Origin: Planctomycetota bacterium
Lineage (GTDB): Bacteria; Planctomycetota; UBA8742; UBA2392
Length of the DNA stretch: 64,000 nucleotides
NCBI GenBank assembly: GCA_019636195.1
Contig: JAHBYA010000005.1
Location: 188,174 to 252,173 of the forward strand
Direction of reading: 5' to 3'
The translations under genes were made by a program, and so were the position numbers. Under the pieces are notes generated by a model. It was not told where the DNA came from. It made no database searches and saw only the letters and a program-made list of their open reading frames with translations. Positions 7,114 to 15,639 of this stretch are shown piece after piece; the first letter of the stretch is position 1; every line of letters starts with the position of its first letter.

Positions 7114-8625
7114 CTAACCGGGCAAGCGCGTGAACTCGACCCAGTCAATCTCAATGTGTTCGGGGTCGCCGTCTTCGCCGTGAATCTGGAAGCGCCTGAC
7201 CTGCACGCCCATCGGCATCGGTTGCGTGCGGTCCAGCGTGCGCATGAACTCAGCCAGCGGAATCTCAATCTCTTGCCACTGGCCGCCCCTGACACCCTTG
7301 AGCACGCGGCGGTGGTTTTCGTCGGCGCCAAGCTGGATCACAAGGTCGCTCCCCTGCTTGATCCTGAGCCGGAAGCGCACAACGGTGCCGGCGCTTGCGG
7401 TCACCGGCTGGCGCAGGTGAAACGCGATGCCGCGCTCAGGTTCGCCGGGGCCGGCCAGCACGCCCTCTTTGACTTCGCCGCCCCACAGCGTGCCGGGCGA
7501 GTCTTCAAAGTCTTCGCGGGCCAGCACGCGGCGCGGGGTGTCGTGGACAAAGCGGTACTCGCCGCGCACTTCGTCCCAGCTTGTGCCGCGCGTGCGCTTG
7601 AAGCCGTCTTTGCCAAGCCGCGATCGCACGCCCGCAAACAGCTCGTGCCCGCCGCTGGTGGCCTTGCCCGACAGCAGGTGCAGGTCAAGCTCGCGCAGCC
7701 GCGCCTCAATCACCGCCACGCCGGAAAGTTGCAGCGCAACCTCGCCGGTACTGATCTCCAGTGACTCAGTGTCGGCGTAGCAGGCGCCGCTGTGCAGTTC
7801 AACGCCAAGCGCGCCCTCTGCTTCACGCAGCGTCGCTTCGCCGTCCAGCCGCAGCAGCGCCCCGCCGCTCAGCGTCAACTCAGCCCAGCCGCTTACGGCC
7901 AGGCGGTCGTTGGCGTGAAACTCAAAGCCGGGCTCCGCCTTCAGGCGCTCAAAGGCCCCGGCGCGGGTCACGCGCAGGCCGTCTTTGCGCGAGGCCCGGA
8001 AGTCGCGGGCAACCACGACTGCCTTGCGCGCTTCGGTGGCTGGGCGTTCGGGCGCGGGCTGGGGCGGCTGCTCAACATCGTCGCGGCGCGGCGCCGGGTC
8101 AGGGATCACGGGCGGCGGCTCGGCGGGGTCAGGAAACGACCCCGGCGGGTCCGTGACACCGGGCGGAAACTGCGGCGGCGGGCCTTCCGGCGCCGGCGGC
8201 TGCGGCAGGCCGGTGCTCTCGCGCGGCTGGCGCGGCCCAGGCTGCGGGGCCTCGGGCTTGGGCTGATCCGGCGCAGCGGGCTCGTGGCCGGTGCTGTCGC
8301 CGGCTGTGCGGCCGCCGCGCGGGGCAACGGGCGCAGGATAGGTGTCGGGCTTATCGGGCTTGGCGACGCTCTCGGCGCGGCGGCGGTCAGCCGACTCGGC
8401 GTACCAGACAATCGCCCATGCCGCCAGTCCGGTCATCAGCAGCACGGCGGCGGCAGCGGCCAGCGGGCGCCACAGCGGCATACGGCGAGGCGGGGGCACG
8501 ATTTTGCGGGGCGCGCCGTACACACGCCGCAGCACTGCGTCTGACAGGTCCACGGGTTCACCAAGCTGCTCGCGCAGGCGGGCCTCAAGGTAGCGTTCAG
8601 CCAGTTGTTCGCGCTCGTGGTTCAT
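7114..8625 (-). CDS. FecR-like membrane protein with C-terminal beta domain
   Basis: The product is 503 residues. The ATG at 8625 overlaps the stop of the sigma gene (ATGA), which predicts translational coupling. A cytoplasmic N-terminus of about 55 residues (starting MNHEREQLAERYLEARL) is followed by one transmembrane helix (LAAAAAVLLMTGLAAWAIVW), a Pro-rich linker of about 110 residues and a FecR-like domain (DGLRVTRAGAFERLKAEPG to LHLLSGKATSGGHELF). The last 150 residues look like a jelly-roll carbohydrate-binding module (LAREDFEDSPGTLWGG, EHIEIDWVEF). By context and topology it regulates the coupled ECF sigma factor by sensing an extracytoplasmic ligand. FecR-fold assignment is by pattern only. 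Confidence 0.75.
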   Translation of the reverse strand: MNHEREQLAERYLEARLREQLGEPVDLSDAVLRRVYGAPRKIVPPPRRMPLWRPLAAAAAVLLMTGLAAWAIVWYAESADRRRAESVAKPDKPDTYPAPVAPRGGRTAGDSTGHEPAAPDQPKPEAPQPGPRQPRESTGLPQPPAPEGPPPQFPPGVTDPPGSFPDPAEPPPVIPDPAPRRDDVEQPPQPAPERPATEARKAVVVARDFRASRKDGLRVTRAGAFERLKAEPGFEFHANDRLAVSGWAELTLSGGALLRLDGEATLREAEGALGVELHSGACYADTESLEISTGEVALQLSGVAVIEARLRELDLHLLSGKATSGGHELFAGVRSRLGKDGFKRTRGTSWDEVRGEYRFVHDTPRRVLAREDFEDSPGTLWGGEVKEGVLAGPGEPERGIAFHLRQPVTASAGTVVRFRLRIKQGSDLVIQLGADENHRRVLKGVRGGQWQEIEIPLAEFMRTLDRTQPMPMGVQVRRFQIHGEDGDPEHIEIDWVEFTRLPG

Positions 8626-9140
8626 GCTTCCAGGTGGTCTTGGCCAATCTGCCTTGCAATGCACTCGCGCAGCTTTTCCTTGCTTCGGCGCAGCAGCGTC
8701 TTGGCGCCTTCACTGTCCAGGCCCGTCGCGAAGCTGATCTGTTCGCGGCTGGCGTTGTCGCCGTAGCGCATTTTCAGGGCCAGCCGGGCGCGCTCGGTCA
8801 GTTTGTCCAGGCAGTTCTGCAATGCCTTGATGTAGGTGTCTCCGAAATCGCTGCCTTCGTTGTCGTGCCAAGCGCTTTCCAGGGTGTCATCGCCGGGCAG
8901 TGCTACCTCACGTTTGTGTTTGCGCAGCCACATGAAATAGAAGTTGCGGGCGGTGGTGCGCAGGTACGCGCGGGTGCCGGGCTGGTCGGTATCGGCAAAG
9001 CCCGCATGGATCGCCGCCACAAAGGTCTCCTGGGCCATGTCCTGCGCCAGCGCCTCATCGGCGCCCAGAAAACGCAGATAGCGCAGCAGGCTTTGCTGGT
9101 GGTCCTTGACCAGCGCTTCTATTTCAGCGGCACTGCGCAT
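8622..9140 (-). CDS. ECF-family RNA polymerase sigma factor
   Basis: The product is 172 residues from the ATG at 9140. An ATG at 9197 would add 19 residues, but a palindrome (9163-9179) lies between the two, which favours the shorter form. Region 2 is visible in LLRYLRFLGADEALAQDMAQ followed by ETFVAAIHAGF, and region 4 in LTERARLALKMRYGDNASRE followed by QISFATGLDSEGAKTLLRR. Its end overlaps the FecR-like gene by 4 bases. A second ECF gene at 9365 is divergent, and the two sigmas share the ending pattern LRRSKEKLRECIARQI / LERARAALRECVERRI, so they are paralogues. Confidence 0.9.
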   Translation of the reverse strand: MRSAAEIEALVKDHQQSLLRYLRFLGADEALAQDMAQETFVAAIHAGFADTDQPGTRAYLRTTARNFYFMWLRKHKREVALPGDDTLESAWHDNEGSDFGDTYIKALQNCLDKLTERARLALKMRYGDNASREQISFATGLDSEGAKTLLRRSKEKLRECIARQIGQDHLEA

Positions 9141-9162
9141 CCGCCATACCCAAGATGAGTTG

Positions 9163-9179
9163 GACCCCTGCAAGGGGTC
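9163..9179. repeat. Small palindrome in the sigma-sigma intergenic region
   Basis: A perfect 7-bp stem GACCCCT / AGGGGTC with a 3-nt loop lies just upstream of the sigma start at 9140. The AGGGGTCAGA core resembles the AAGGGTCAGACCC repeat at 41999-42082. It may be a single REP-like unit or an operator in the sigma leader. Confidence 0.4.
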
Positions 9180-9364
9180 AGAAAAGTGTGATTCCATTGT
9201 CGCCGATGGCACAGCCAAGCACAAGCAAACTGCGCGGCTACTTTGCACAAGGGCGGTCAGTCTTTCGGGTTTGCATGCCTTTTGCGTTCTCGGTACATGC
9301 GAAAATCCGCGAAATCTGTGCAATCGCATGCTGACTTTCTGCATCGCCGAGCGCTTATGCTGGT

Positions 9365-9889
9365 ATGGACGTGGCGACGCAGGTACGACCATCCGACGAA
9401 CAGATCATCCAGGCGCACCAGCGCGACGTCTGGCGCTTCCTGGTTGCACTGGGCTGTGAATCCAACGAGGCCGACGACCTGACGCAGGAGACTTTCCTCA
9501 GTGTCCTGCGCGGGCCCTTTGAGTACCGCGGCGACGCCGAGACCGCCGCATGGCTGCGCCGCACAGCCAAAAGCCTGTTTATCAGCACAATCCGCAAGCG
9601 GCGGCGCCAGGCGCTGGCGCCCAACCTTGACGACGCCGACGCGCAGTGGGAGGCGTACCAGTCGCAAGTGAACGAAGACCGCCGCATTGAGATGCTGCGC
9701 ACCTGCCTGCATGAGCTGACCGAGCGCGCCCGCGAAGCATTGCGCATGCGCTACGAGCACGGCTTGTCGCGCGAGCAGATGGCGCAGAAGCTTGCGATGC
9801 AGCCGGTAAGCGTGCGCAGCCTGCTTGAGCGCGCGCGGGCGGCGCTGCGCGAGTGCGTGGAACGGAGGATCGCGAATGTCGAACCATGA
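9365..9889 (+). CDS. ECF-family RNA polymerase sigma factor
   Basis: The product is 174 residues. Region 2 is visible in IIQAHQRDVWRFLVALGCES with DDLTQETFLSVLRGPF, and region 4 in LTERAREALRMRYEHGLSRE with QMAQKLAMQPVSVRSLLERA. No clear ribosome site precedes the ATG at 9365. It overlaps its partner gene by 14 bases. It is divergent from, and paralogous to, the sigma gene at 8622-9140; the 224-base region between them must hold both promoters, but I could not identify consensus boxes in it. Confidence 0.9.
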   Translation: MDVATQVRPSDEQIIQAHQRDVWRFLVALGCESNEADDLTQETFLSVLRGPFEYRGDAETAAWLRRTAKSLFISTIRKRRRQALAPNLDDADAQWEAYQSQVNEDRRIEMLRTCLHELTERAREALRMRYEHGLSREQMAQKLAMQPVSVRSLLERARAALRECVERRIANVEP

Positions 9890-11756
9890 GCGATTCTGGG
9901 AAGCGTCGATCGCCGAGGCGGTCACAGGGCGCAACCCGCCGGACCAGACGGCCGTGATCCTTGCCCGCATGACCGCGCCGCCGAAAGCCGCCCCGCGCCG
10001 AATGCGCTGGCTGCGCTACCCTGCAGAGCTTGCGGCGGCGGCGGCGCTGGTGCTGGCGATTGCGTGGGTGACCGGCGTGTTCACGCCGCCGCCCGAGTCA
10101 CCCGCGCCGGATGCCAAGTGGTGGGCTGCACCGGGCGCGGTGGTGCATGAGCGCGAAGGCGAGTTGGTGCTGGAAAGCGGCATGCTGCTGTGCGCCACGG
10201 GGGCGCCGCGCGTGGTAAGCGGCAGCTCGGTGTTTGAAAAACTGGATGGCCTTGCGCTGTTGAGCGCCGGGTCTGAACCCACGGCGGCGGAACTGGCCGC
10301 GGTGCAGGATTGGGTGTCAGACAAACTGGAGGAAGCCATGCTGAAACAGGCGGGAAAGTGGGCCGCGGGCGCAACGCTGGCGGTGCTGATGCTGCAGGGC
10401 AGCGCCACGCTCGATGGCCGGAAGATCGAGGCACAGGCGCCGGCGAGCGCCGAGTGGCACGTCGTGCGCAGCGTGATGGACATCGACCAGTTGCCCAAAG
10501 GTGCAAAGTACGTCGATGCCAGCGGGCTCGCCGCGGCGCACCTTGAGTTTCTGGTTGAAGTGCCGAGCCTTGAGGCAATCCGCCTGCGTGACGGCAAAGA
10601 CCTGCGCAGCGAGCACCTGTCGTCGCTGAAGGCGCTGAAACGCCTGCAATGGCTGGACATCCGCGACGTGCAATGGGCGCACGAGCCGGACCTCGCGCCG
10701 TTGACCGAGCTGCCGGGCCTGAAGCGGCTGGGCGTGGACCTGATTCCTGCCGTCTATCTTGAGGGCAATCGTGTGCACCGGGCCTTCCATCGCGGCAGCT
10801 CAGGCGAGGGTTACGTGGAATCGCGCAGCCCCAACCAGTCGGGTGCCAACATCCTGCCGTACACAATGCGGGACAGTGTGTTTGAGCCCTTGAAGAAGCT
10901 TTCAGCGGCGGGTGTAACCCTTGAGCTGGGGCGCTGGAACCCGCCCTCAGTCGAAGAATTGCAGAGCGTCGTGGAAGCACTGCCCACGCTGGCCGGCATC
11001 AGCCTGTTCGCGCCCACGACGGCGGAGATGAAGGTGATCTCGGGATGCCCGAAGCTGGAGTCACTCGAGATTGAGTACTACGACGCCGGGCAGATCGGGC
11101 TTGCGTACCTTGCCCGCAATGCCTCGTTAACGGCGCTGTCCATCCAGGCCGGGTATCTGAAAGTGGACGAGTTGTACCAGGTTGCCCGCATGGGCCTGCG
11201 CACGTTGCGCATTGTCGGGCGCTTTGCGGACTCGCCGGTCAACTCGTTTGCGCAGCTGGCCAAGCTGAAAGACCTGCGCGAGCTGGAACTGACAGGGCTG
11301 CAACTGGGCGACAACTGGATGGATGCGCTCAAGCCGATGGCCGCGATCAAGCCGCTGGAACGGCTGGTGATCGGCCACTCGTTCATCGAGGGCGACCAAA
11401 ACAGCGAACGCTACGGCACCGCGCTGCTGCTGGGCTGCTTCATACCGGCCAAGCGGCTGGAACTGCGCCGTGAATACGTCGAGCTGCCGTATGTGGAGTC
11501 GCTGCTGAATGCCGAAGCCCTGCAACAGATGAAGGCGGCAGAGCATGTCGAGGAGATCCGCTTCGCGCTGACCGGCTCAGACGCCTACTTTGAACGCGAC
11601 GATACGCCGCACCAGGACGTCGCGCTCAAGCGCTACCCGAACCTTAAGCGCATCGAAGTCAGGCGCGGCGGATTCAGGGAGCCCGACAAGGAGGACAGGT
11701 TCGTCGCATGGCTGCGCGAGAAGTTCCCCAACGTAACGGTCGAAGTCACCCCGTAG
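9876..11756 (+). CDS. Membrane protein with FecR-like and leucine-rich repeat regions, ECF partner
   Basis: The product is 626 residues. I chose the ATG at 9876 because GGAGG lies 7 nt upstream; this overlaps the sigma gene. A short cytoplasmic N-terminus (MSNHERFWEASIAEA) precedes a transmembrane helix (LAAAAALVLAIAWVTGVF). A FecR-like stretch follows (WAAPGAVVHEREGELVLE to GSATLDGRKIEAQAP). The remaining 430 residues contain irregular leucine-rich repeats (LKALKRLQWLDIRDV, LTELPGLKRLGVDLI, LAKLKDLRELELTGLQLG). Topology and coupling point to an envelope sensor controlling the upstream sigma factor, with the repeats as the ligand-binding part. The repeats differ from the jelly-roll end of the neighbouring paralogous module, so the two modules probably sense different things. 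Confidence 0.75.
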   Translation: MSNHERFWEASIAEAVTGRNPPDQTAVILARMTAPPKAAPRRMRWLRYPAELAAAAALVLAIAWVTGVFTPPPESPAPDAKWWAAPGAVVHEREGELVLESGMLLCATGAPRVVSGSSVFEKLDGLALLSAGSEPTAAELAAVQDWVSDKLEEAMLKQAGKWAAGATLAVLMLQGSATLDGRKIEAQAPASAEWHVVRSVMDIDQLPKGAKYVDASGLAAAHLEFLVEVPSLEAIRLRDGKDLRSEHLSSLKALKRLQWLDIRDVQWAHEPDLAPLTELPGLKRLGVDLIPAVYLEGNRVHRAFHRGSSGEGYVESRSPNQSGANILPYTMRDSVFEPLKKLSAAGVTLELGRWNPPSVEELQSVVEALPTLAGISLFAPTTAEMKVISGCPKLESLEIEYYDAGQIGLAYLARNASLTALSIQAGYLKVDELYQVARMGLRTLRIVGRFADSPVNSFAQLAKLKDLRELELTGLQLGDNWMDALKPMAAIKPLERLVIGHSFIEGDQNSERYGTALLLGCFIPAKRLELRREYVELPYVESLLNAEALQQMKAAEHVEEIRFALTGSDAYFERDDTPHQDVALKRYPNLKRIEVRRGGFREPDKEDRFVAWLREKFPNVTVEVTP

Positions 11757-11811
11757 CTGCAAAGGTGGTCAACACGCGGTACCGGCTCACTGCACGGCCA
11801 GTGCAAAAGGG

Positions 11812-11838
11812 AAGACAGGCGCACGGGGCGCCTGTCTT
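11812..11838. terminator. Bidirectional terminator
   Basis: An 11-bp perfect stem (AAGACAGGCGC / GCGCCTGTCTT) with a 5-nt loop lies between convergent genes ending at 11756 and 11859. Confidence 0.8.
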
Positions 11839-11858
11839 CGTCTGTTGAACCGCTTTCT

Positions 11859-14800
11859 TCAGGCCCGTGACCGGCGGCTGCGAACTGCCAGCAGCCCCGC
11901 CATTGAACCGGCCAATGCGAGCCAGAGCAGGTTGCTGGTGCCATCGGTGGTGCAGCCTTCGCTGCCCTTCTTTTTCTTCTTTTTGCCGCCACCGCCGCCA
12001 GCCGTGTTGATCGTGAGCGTAAACACTGCCGTGTTCTGCACGTTGGCGCTGTCGGTCACGCGGATCGTGAAGGTCTGGACCTCTGCCGCGTTGGGCGTGC
12101 CGTCAAGCAGGCCGCCTGTGCTGAGAGATAAGCCGCCGGGCAGTGTCCCGGCCGCAACGGCAAAGGTGTTTCCGCCGGCGCCGCCTGTGGCAGTGAACTG
12201 GACGCTGTAGGCGGTGCCGACCGTGCCGTTCGGGAGCGGGCTTGCGTTGTCGATGACCGGGATGCCTGCAGCTGGCGCCACAACGTCTATGTCATAGACC
12301 TGCACTCCGGTTACGCCAAGACTGTCAGTCACCGTAAGTGTCACGCTGAAGCTGGCCGGAGTCACCGTTGTAAGCCCGGTGATCGCCCCGTTGGCAGCAA
12401 TGCTGATGCCCGCAGGGAATGCACCCGCCGTCAGTGTGAACGCAAGCGAGCCGGTGCCGCCGCTGGCTGTGACGGTCTGGCTGTACGACACGTTCTGGGT
12501 TACGTCCGGCAACGGGTTGGCGGTGCTGAAGCTGGGGGCGGGATTGACTGTTACAGATACTGTGAAGGTCGAGTCGTTGCCGTTTACGTCCTCGATCTCG
12601 ACTTCGTAAACCTGTATGCCCACGTCGGTGGCGTTCAGTGTGCCGTCAGGGAACACGGTAAATGTTGCACCGGTGCCAAGACTGAAGTCAAAGCCTGCAC
12701 CTGCCGTGCCTGATACCAGTATAGCGCCGGTGATGGTGAAGGTGGTCTGGCTGGTATTGGGGTCGCTGATGGTGGCCAAGGCAACTGTAGCAGTACCGGT
12801 CATTGTTTGCGTGTATGTTGCCAGAAACGGGCTGCCGGGCGTTCCCGTGCCGGTCTGGCCCGTAACCGGCGTAGCGACCGGCGGCAGGTCGTTGATAGTG
12901 ATCGTGACGGTGTAGCCGACCGGAGGGTTGACGCCGTCGTCGAGGGTGATGTCCCACTCGTAGGTTCCCGGTACATCCGCGCCCGAGACGTTACCCGACC
13001 AATTCAAGGCGACTGTGCCGGTCAAGCCGGTACCGCCTGTCGGGGCGGTGATGCCGGAGGGAGGAGTGCCTCCCATCGGACCGGTTGCAAACGTGACTGT
13101 AATGTTCATCGGGTCACCGTCGGGATCTGTGGCCTCAAGGTTTGCGGTACCGATCGATGCACCAGGATCCCTTGCCAGACCAAAGTCGCTTCCAGCCGCA
13201 AATGTGCTGCCGGTGGCCAGTGCCAGAACCGGAGCTGCGTTATGAAGGAACTCGTGCGCACCGATGTCTGAGTCCACGCCGTTGGGGCGAGCAGTACCGA
13301 AGATGTCCTCGCTTGCTGCGGACGCTGTGTCGCCGGTGTCAACCGCGGGCGAAGCGACGGACGACAACCGAAGGTCTTCGGTGCCAACCGTTGTGCTGGC
13401 GAGTTGCGGGTCAACATTGTAGCCGTTGGCGTCATAGGTTCCCTGCCAGGTAGTGAAGTTCGGGAACGATGTAGTATCGGCGTGAAAGGTCGCACCGTTG
13501 TTGAACTCGTAAATGTTGTAGTTGCTGCCGGTCGGGTTGGAGCCGAGATTGGCACCAGCGACGAAGCCCAGAGTCGGGCAGCCAGCGGATGAGTTGTAAA
13601 CGATGTTGTCGTTTAGAGTCGCGATTGCAGACCCCCCGAATCCGTCGAAGTGGCGGATCGCCGGCGCGGCATTAGCGCCGTTATTGTGTACAATGGTATT
13701 GTTGCGAATGACCGTACCAGTGCAGTTGCCGATGAGCAGGTTGCCGTTGAGGTTCACCGCCAGGCCCAGCAACGTCGCGCTGTCACCGTCATTGGCCCAA
13801 AGGAAATTGTTCTCGACCACTGCGTTGGTCAGATTTGGCCCACCCAGACCCACAAGTCCAAGGCCGGGGCCGCCATGTCCATAGATCCTGTTTCGGCGGA
13901 CTGCAATTCGCGGCGCGGTGTCATTCACCAGGCATGCCAGCCCAAAATCCGTGCCACCCTGAATCGTAAGTCCCTCAATCGCAATGCTCACATGGCGGAT
14001 GGACATGGTGCCGGCGCCTGCACCCACAAGCGTCGCGCCCGAGCCTGCCACCACGGGGCTGCTGCCAGGCGCCGCAACCACGATGATGTTGTTTACTGCT
14101 GAGTTGCCATCAACCGGGTCCGGAGTACCGGCATCCGAACCAAGCTCATAGCTCGCGGTGCTGGTGAAGTTGCCACCGGCGTCGGAGACCTCAAGCGTAA
14201 CAGGCCCGGCGACGCCGAAGTCTTCAAGGTCGTCAAAAAAGTCGCCGATGTCGCCGTAATCGAACGCGCCGCCCGGGTTGTTGCTGGCGACGGTGTACAG
14301 GCCTATCAGGCCCACGCGGATCGTGAAGCTCAGCACAGTGTCGACCGTGCCGTCGTTTGCCGTCAACTGCACGGCAATCAGTCCAAAGGTGTTAAAGGTT
14401 CCGGTGGAAGGCGTTGCCACAAGTGGCTGGGTGGGCGGTACACTGGGGCCGGCATTCCACTCGGCCTGAACAAAGCCCGTGATGCCCGCACTCACAACGG
14501 CCGTCAGGGTCAGCGTGTCGCCGGTGTCAGCGTCCGTGACCGAGAACTCAAGGTCCAGTGCAGCCAGTGTCGAGCCTTGGGCAACGGCGATGGTGGTGCC
14601 ATTGGTAATGGCAACGGGCGTGGTGGATGCATCGCGGTTGACCGTTAGTGCCGGCGCAGTGTTGCCACCAACGGATGTAAACGTAATGGACCAGCCGCCT
14701 GCCATCGCACCTGAGTCAGCTCCAGCATCGTCGGCACACCAGAGGCTCCAGGTGCCATTGATGGTACCACTGGCCAACGCCATCAACGTCGTGCCCGTGA

Positions 14801-15248
14801 AGGGCCGCTGCGGCGCTGAGGCCGGCAGGTTGTCGGTTGCCTCCAAGTCCGTCGGACGGTAAGTGCCCGCAACAATTGCGGCTGCGGTCAGTGGATTAGC
14901 AGCATTGTCGTCAAATGTAAGGTTGATGCCCAAAATGTCGGTACCACCGCCGCAGTCCGACATAATCATGACCGTTTGGCCCGAGGGCGACTGAAGAATG
15001 ATGTCTATGTCCGAGGGCCAAGTGTGCGAGAGGTTGGTTAGTGTAACGGTGATGTTGGTGACTGTCCCGGTCACGCCTGACACGGCAACCTGACTAGGAT
15101 ATGGGCTGCCTGCCGCAGGACCGGTACCGGTTCCCGGTATGGCAATACTGCCTGTATTCTGGAAAGTCTGCGCCGAAAGCGAGGCGGAGGCGATCACAGC
15201 AATCGCAGCTACTGCCAATACTCGGCGTACTGTCTTGTACACCTTCAT
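11859..15248 (-). CDS. Large exported beta-helix/Ig-like protein with C-terminal surface tag
   Basis: The product is 1129 residues. The ATG at 15248 has AGGAGAG 7 nt upstream and a clear signal peptide (VLAVAAIAVIASASLSAQ). The first 180 residues resemble the proprotein-convertase P domain (SHTWPSDIDIILQSPSGQTV, GTWSLWCADDAGADSGAMAG). A cadherin-like segment follows, then a right-handed beta-helix-like part with Asn-rich turns (about residues 330-660), then three putative-Ig-type repeats (LPDVTQNVSYSQTVTASGGT; LPNGTVGTAYSVQFTATGGA). It ends with GGGGGKKKKKKG, Cys, a hydrophobic helix and RSRRSRA, a sorting-tag architecture like MYXO-CTERM. It is expected to be displayed at the cell surface. 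Ligand and role are unknown. Confidence 0.8.
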   Translation of the reverse strand: MKVYKTVRRVLAVAAIAVIASASLSAQTFQNTGSIAIPGTGTGPAAGSPYPSQVAVSGVTGTVTNITVTLTNLSHTWPSDIDIILQSPSGQTVMIMSDCGGGTDILGINLTFDDNAANPLTAAAIVAGTYRPTDLEATDNLPASAPQRPFTGTTLMALASGTINGTWSLWCADDAGADSGAMAGGWSITFTSVGGNTAPALTVNRDASTTPVAITNGTTIAVAQGSTLAALDLEFSVTDADTGDTLTLTAVVSAGITGFVQAEWNAGPSVPPTQPLVATPSTGTFNTFGLIAVQLTANDGTVDTVLSFTIRVGLIGLYTVASNNPGGAFDYGDIGDFFDDLEDFGVAGPVTLEVSDAGGNFTSTASYELGSDAGTPDPVDGNSAVNNIIVVAAPGSSPVVAGSGATLVGAGAGTMSIRHVSIAIEGLTIQGGTDFGLACLVNDTAPRIAVRRNRIYGHGGPGLGLVGLGGPNLTNAVVENNFLWANDGDSATLLGLAVNLNGNLLIGNCTGTVIRNNTIVHNNGANAAPAIRHFDGFGGSAIATLNDNIVYNSSAGCPTLGFVAGANLGSNPTGSNYNIYEFNNGATFHADTTSFPNFTTWQGTYDANGYNVDPQLASTTVGTEDLRLSSVASPAVDTGDTASAASEDIFGTARPNGVDSDIGAHEFLHNAAPVLALATGSTFAAGSDFGLARDPGASIGTANLEATDPDGDPMNITVTFATGPMGGTPPSGITAPTGGTGLTGTVALNWSGNVSGADVPGTYEWDITLDDGVNPPVGYTVTITINDLPPVATPVTGQTGTGTPGSPFLATYTQTMTGTATVALATISDPNTSQTTFTITGAILVSGTAGAGFDFSLGTGATFTVFPDGTLNATDVGIQVYEVEIEDVNGNDSTFTVSVTVNPAPSFSTANPLPDVTQNVSYSQTVTASGGTGSLAFTLTAGAFPAGISIAANGAITGLTTVTPASFSVTLTVTDSLGVTGVQVYDIDVVAPAAGIPVIDNASPLPNGTVGTAYSVQFTATGGAGGNTFAVAAGTLPGGLSLSTGGLLDGTPNAAEVQTFTIRVTDSANVQNTAVFTLTINTAGGGGGKKKKKKGSEGCTTDGTSNLLWLALAGSMAGLLAVRSRRSRA

Positions 15249-15639
15249 CGTGAATCTCTCCTAAGCGTCGTGAGGATCAAAAATTCATTTGGAGCGCAGT
15301 CGCCTTAGCTACGCGCCACCAAAACTAGAATTGACGAAAAGCGCACTATACTACCCGGCTGTTCGACTACGAAATGCAAACTTGGATTTGTTGGCCGCAA
15401 TCCTGAGTAACGTGCGTTGTCTGGGAAGCGCGCGACCGGATGAACCGCACCCCGTAGTGAGCTGGGGTGCCTTGAAGCTTTGGTCACAAAGGACTGCGAA
15501 GCTGGGAGTATTGGAGGCGGCCACCCTGCAATCAGCGTTATCACCCCCCTGAAGGGTGAGACCTTTTACAGCGACTCTGAGGCCGACCGAAAGCGCAGGC
15601 AGCAACCGACGGGCAACCGTGAGCGCTGAACCTGTGCGC
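15249..15639. other. 391-base intergenic stretch between secA and the tagged protein gene
   Basis: I see no gene here. On the minus strand a possible promoter for the 11859-15248 gene has TATAGT at 15350-15345 with TTTCGT 18 nt further upstream. A weak hairpin TCACCC / GGGTGA at 15541-15559 could terminate secA. The rest, about 180 bases with moderate GC content, holds nothing I can identify. Confidence 0.4.

Noticed and set aside
7012-8544. Long plus-strand open frames over the FecR-like gene
   Set aside because: They are antisense to a gene with a coupled start, a membrane helix and recognisable domains; high GC content makes such shadow frames common here.
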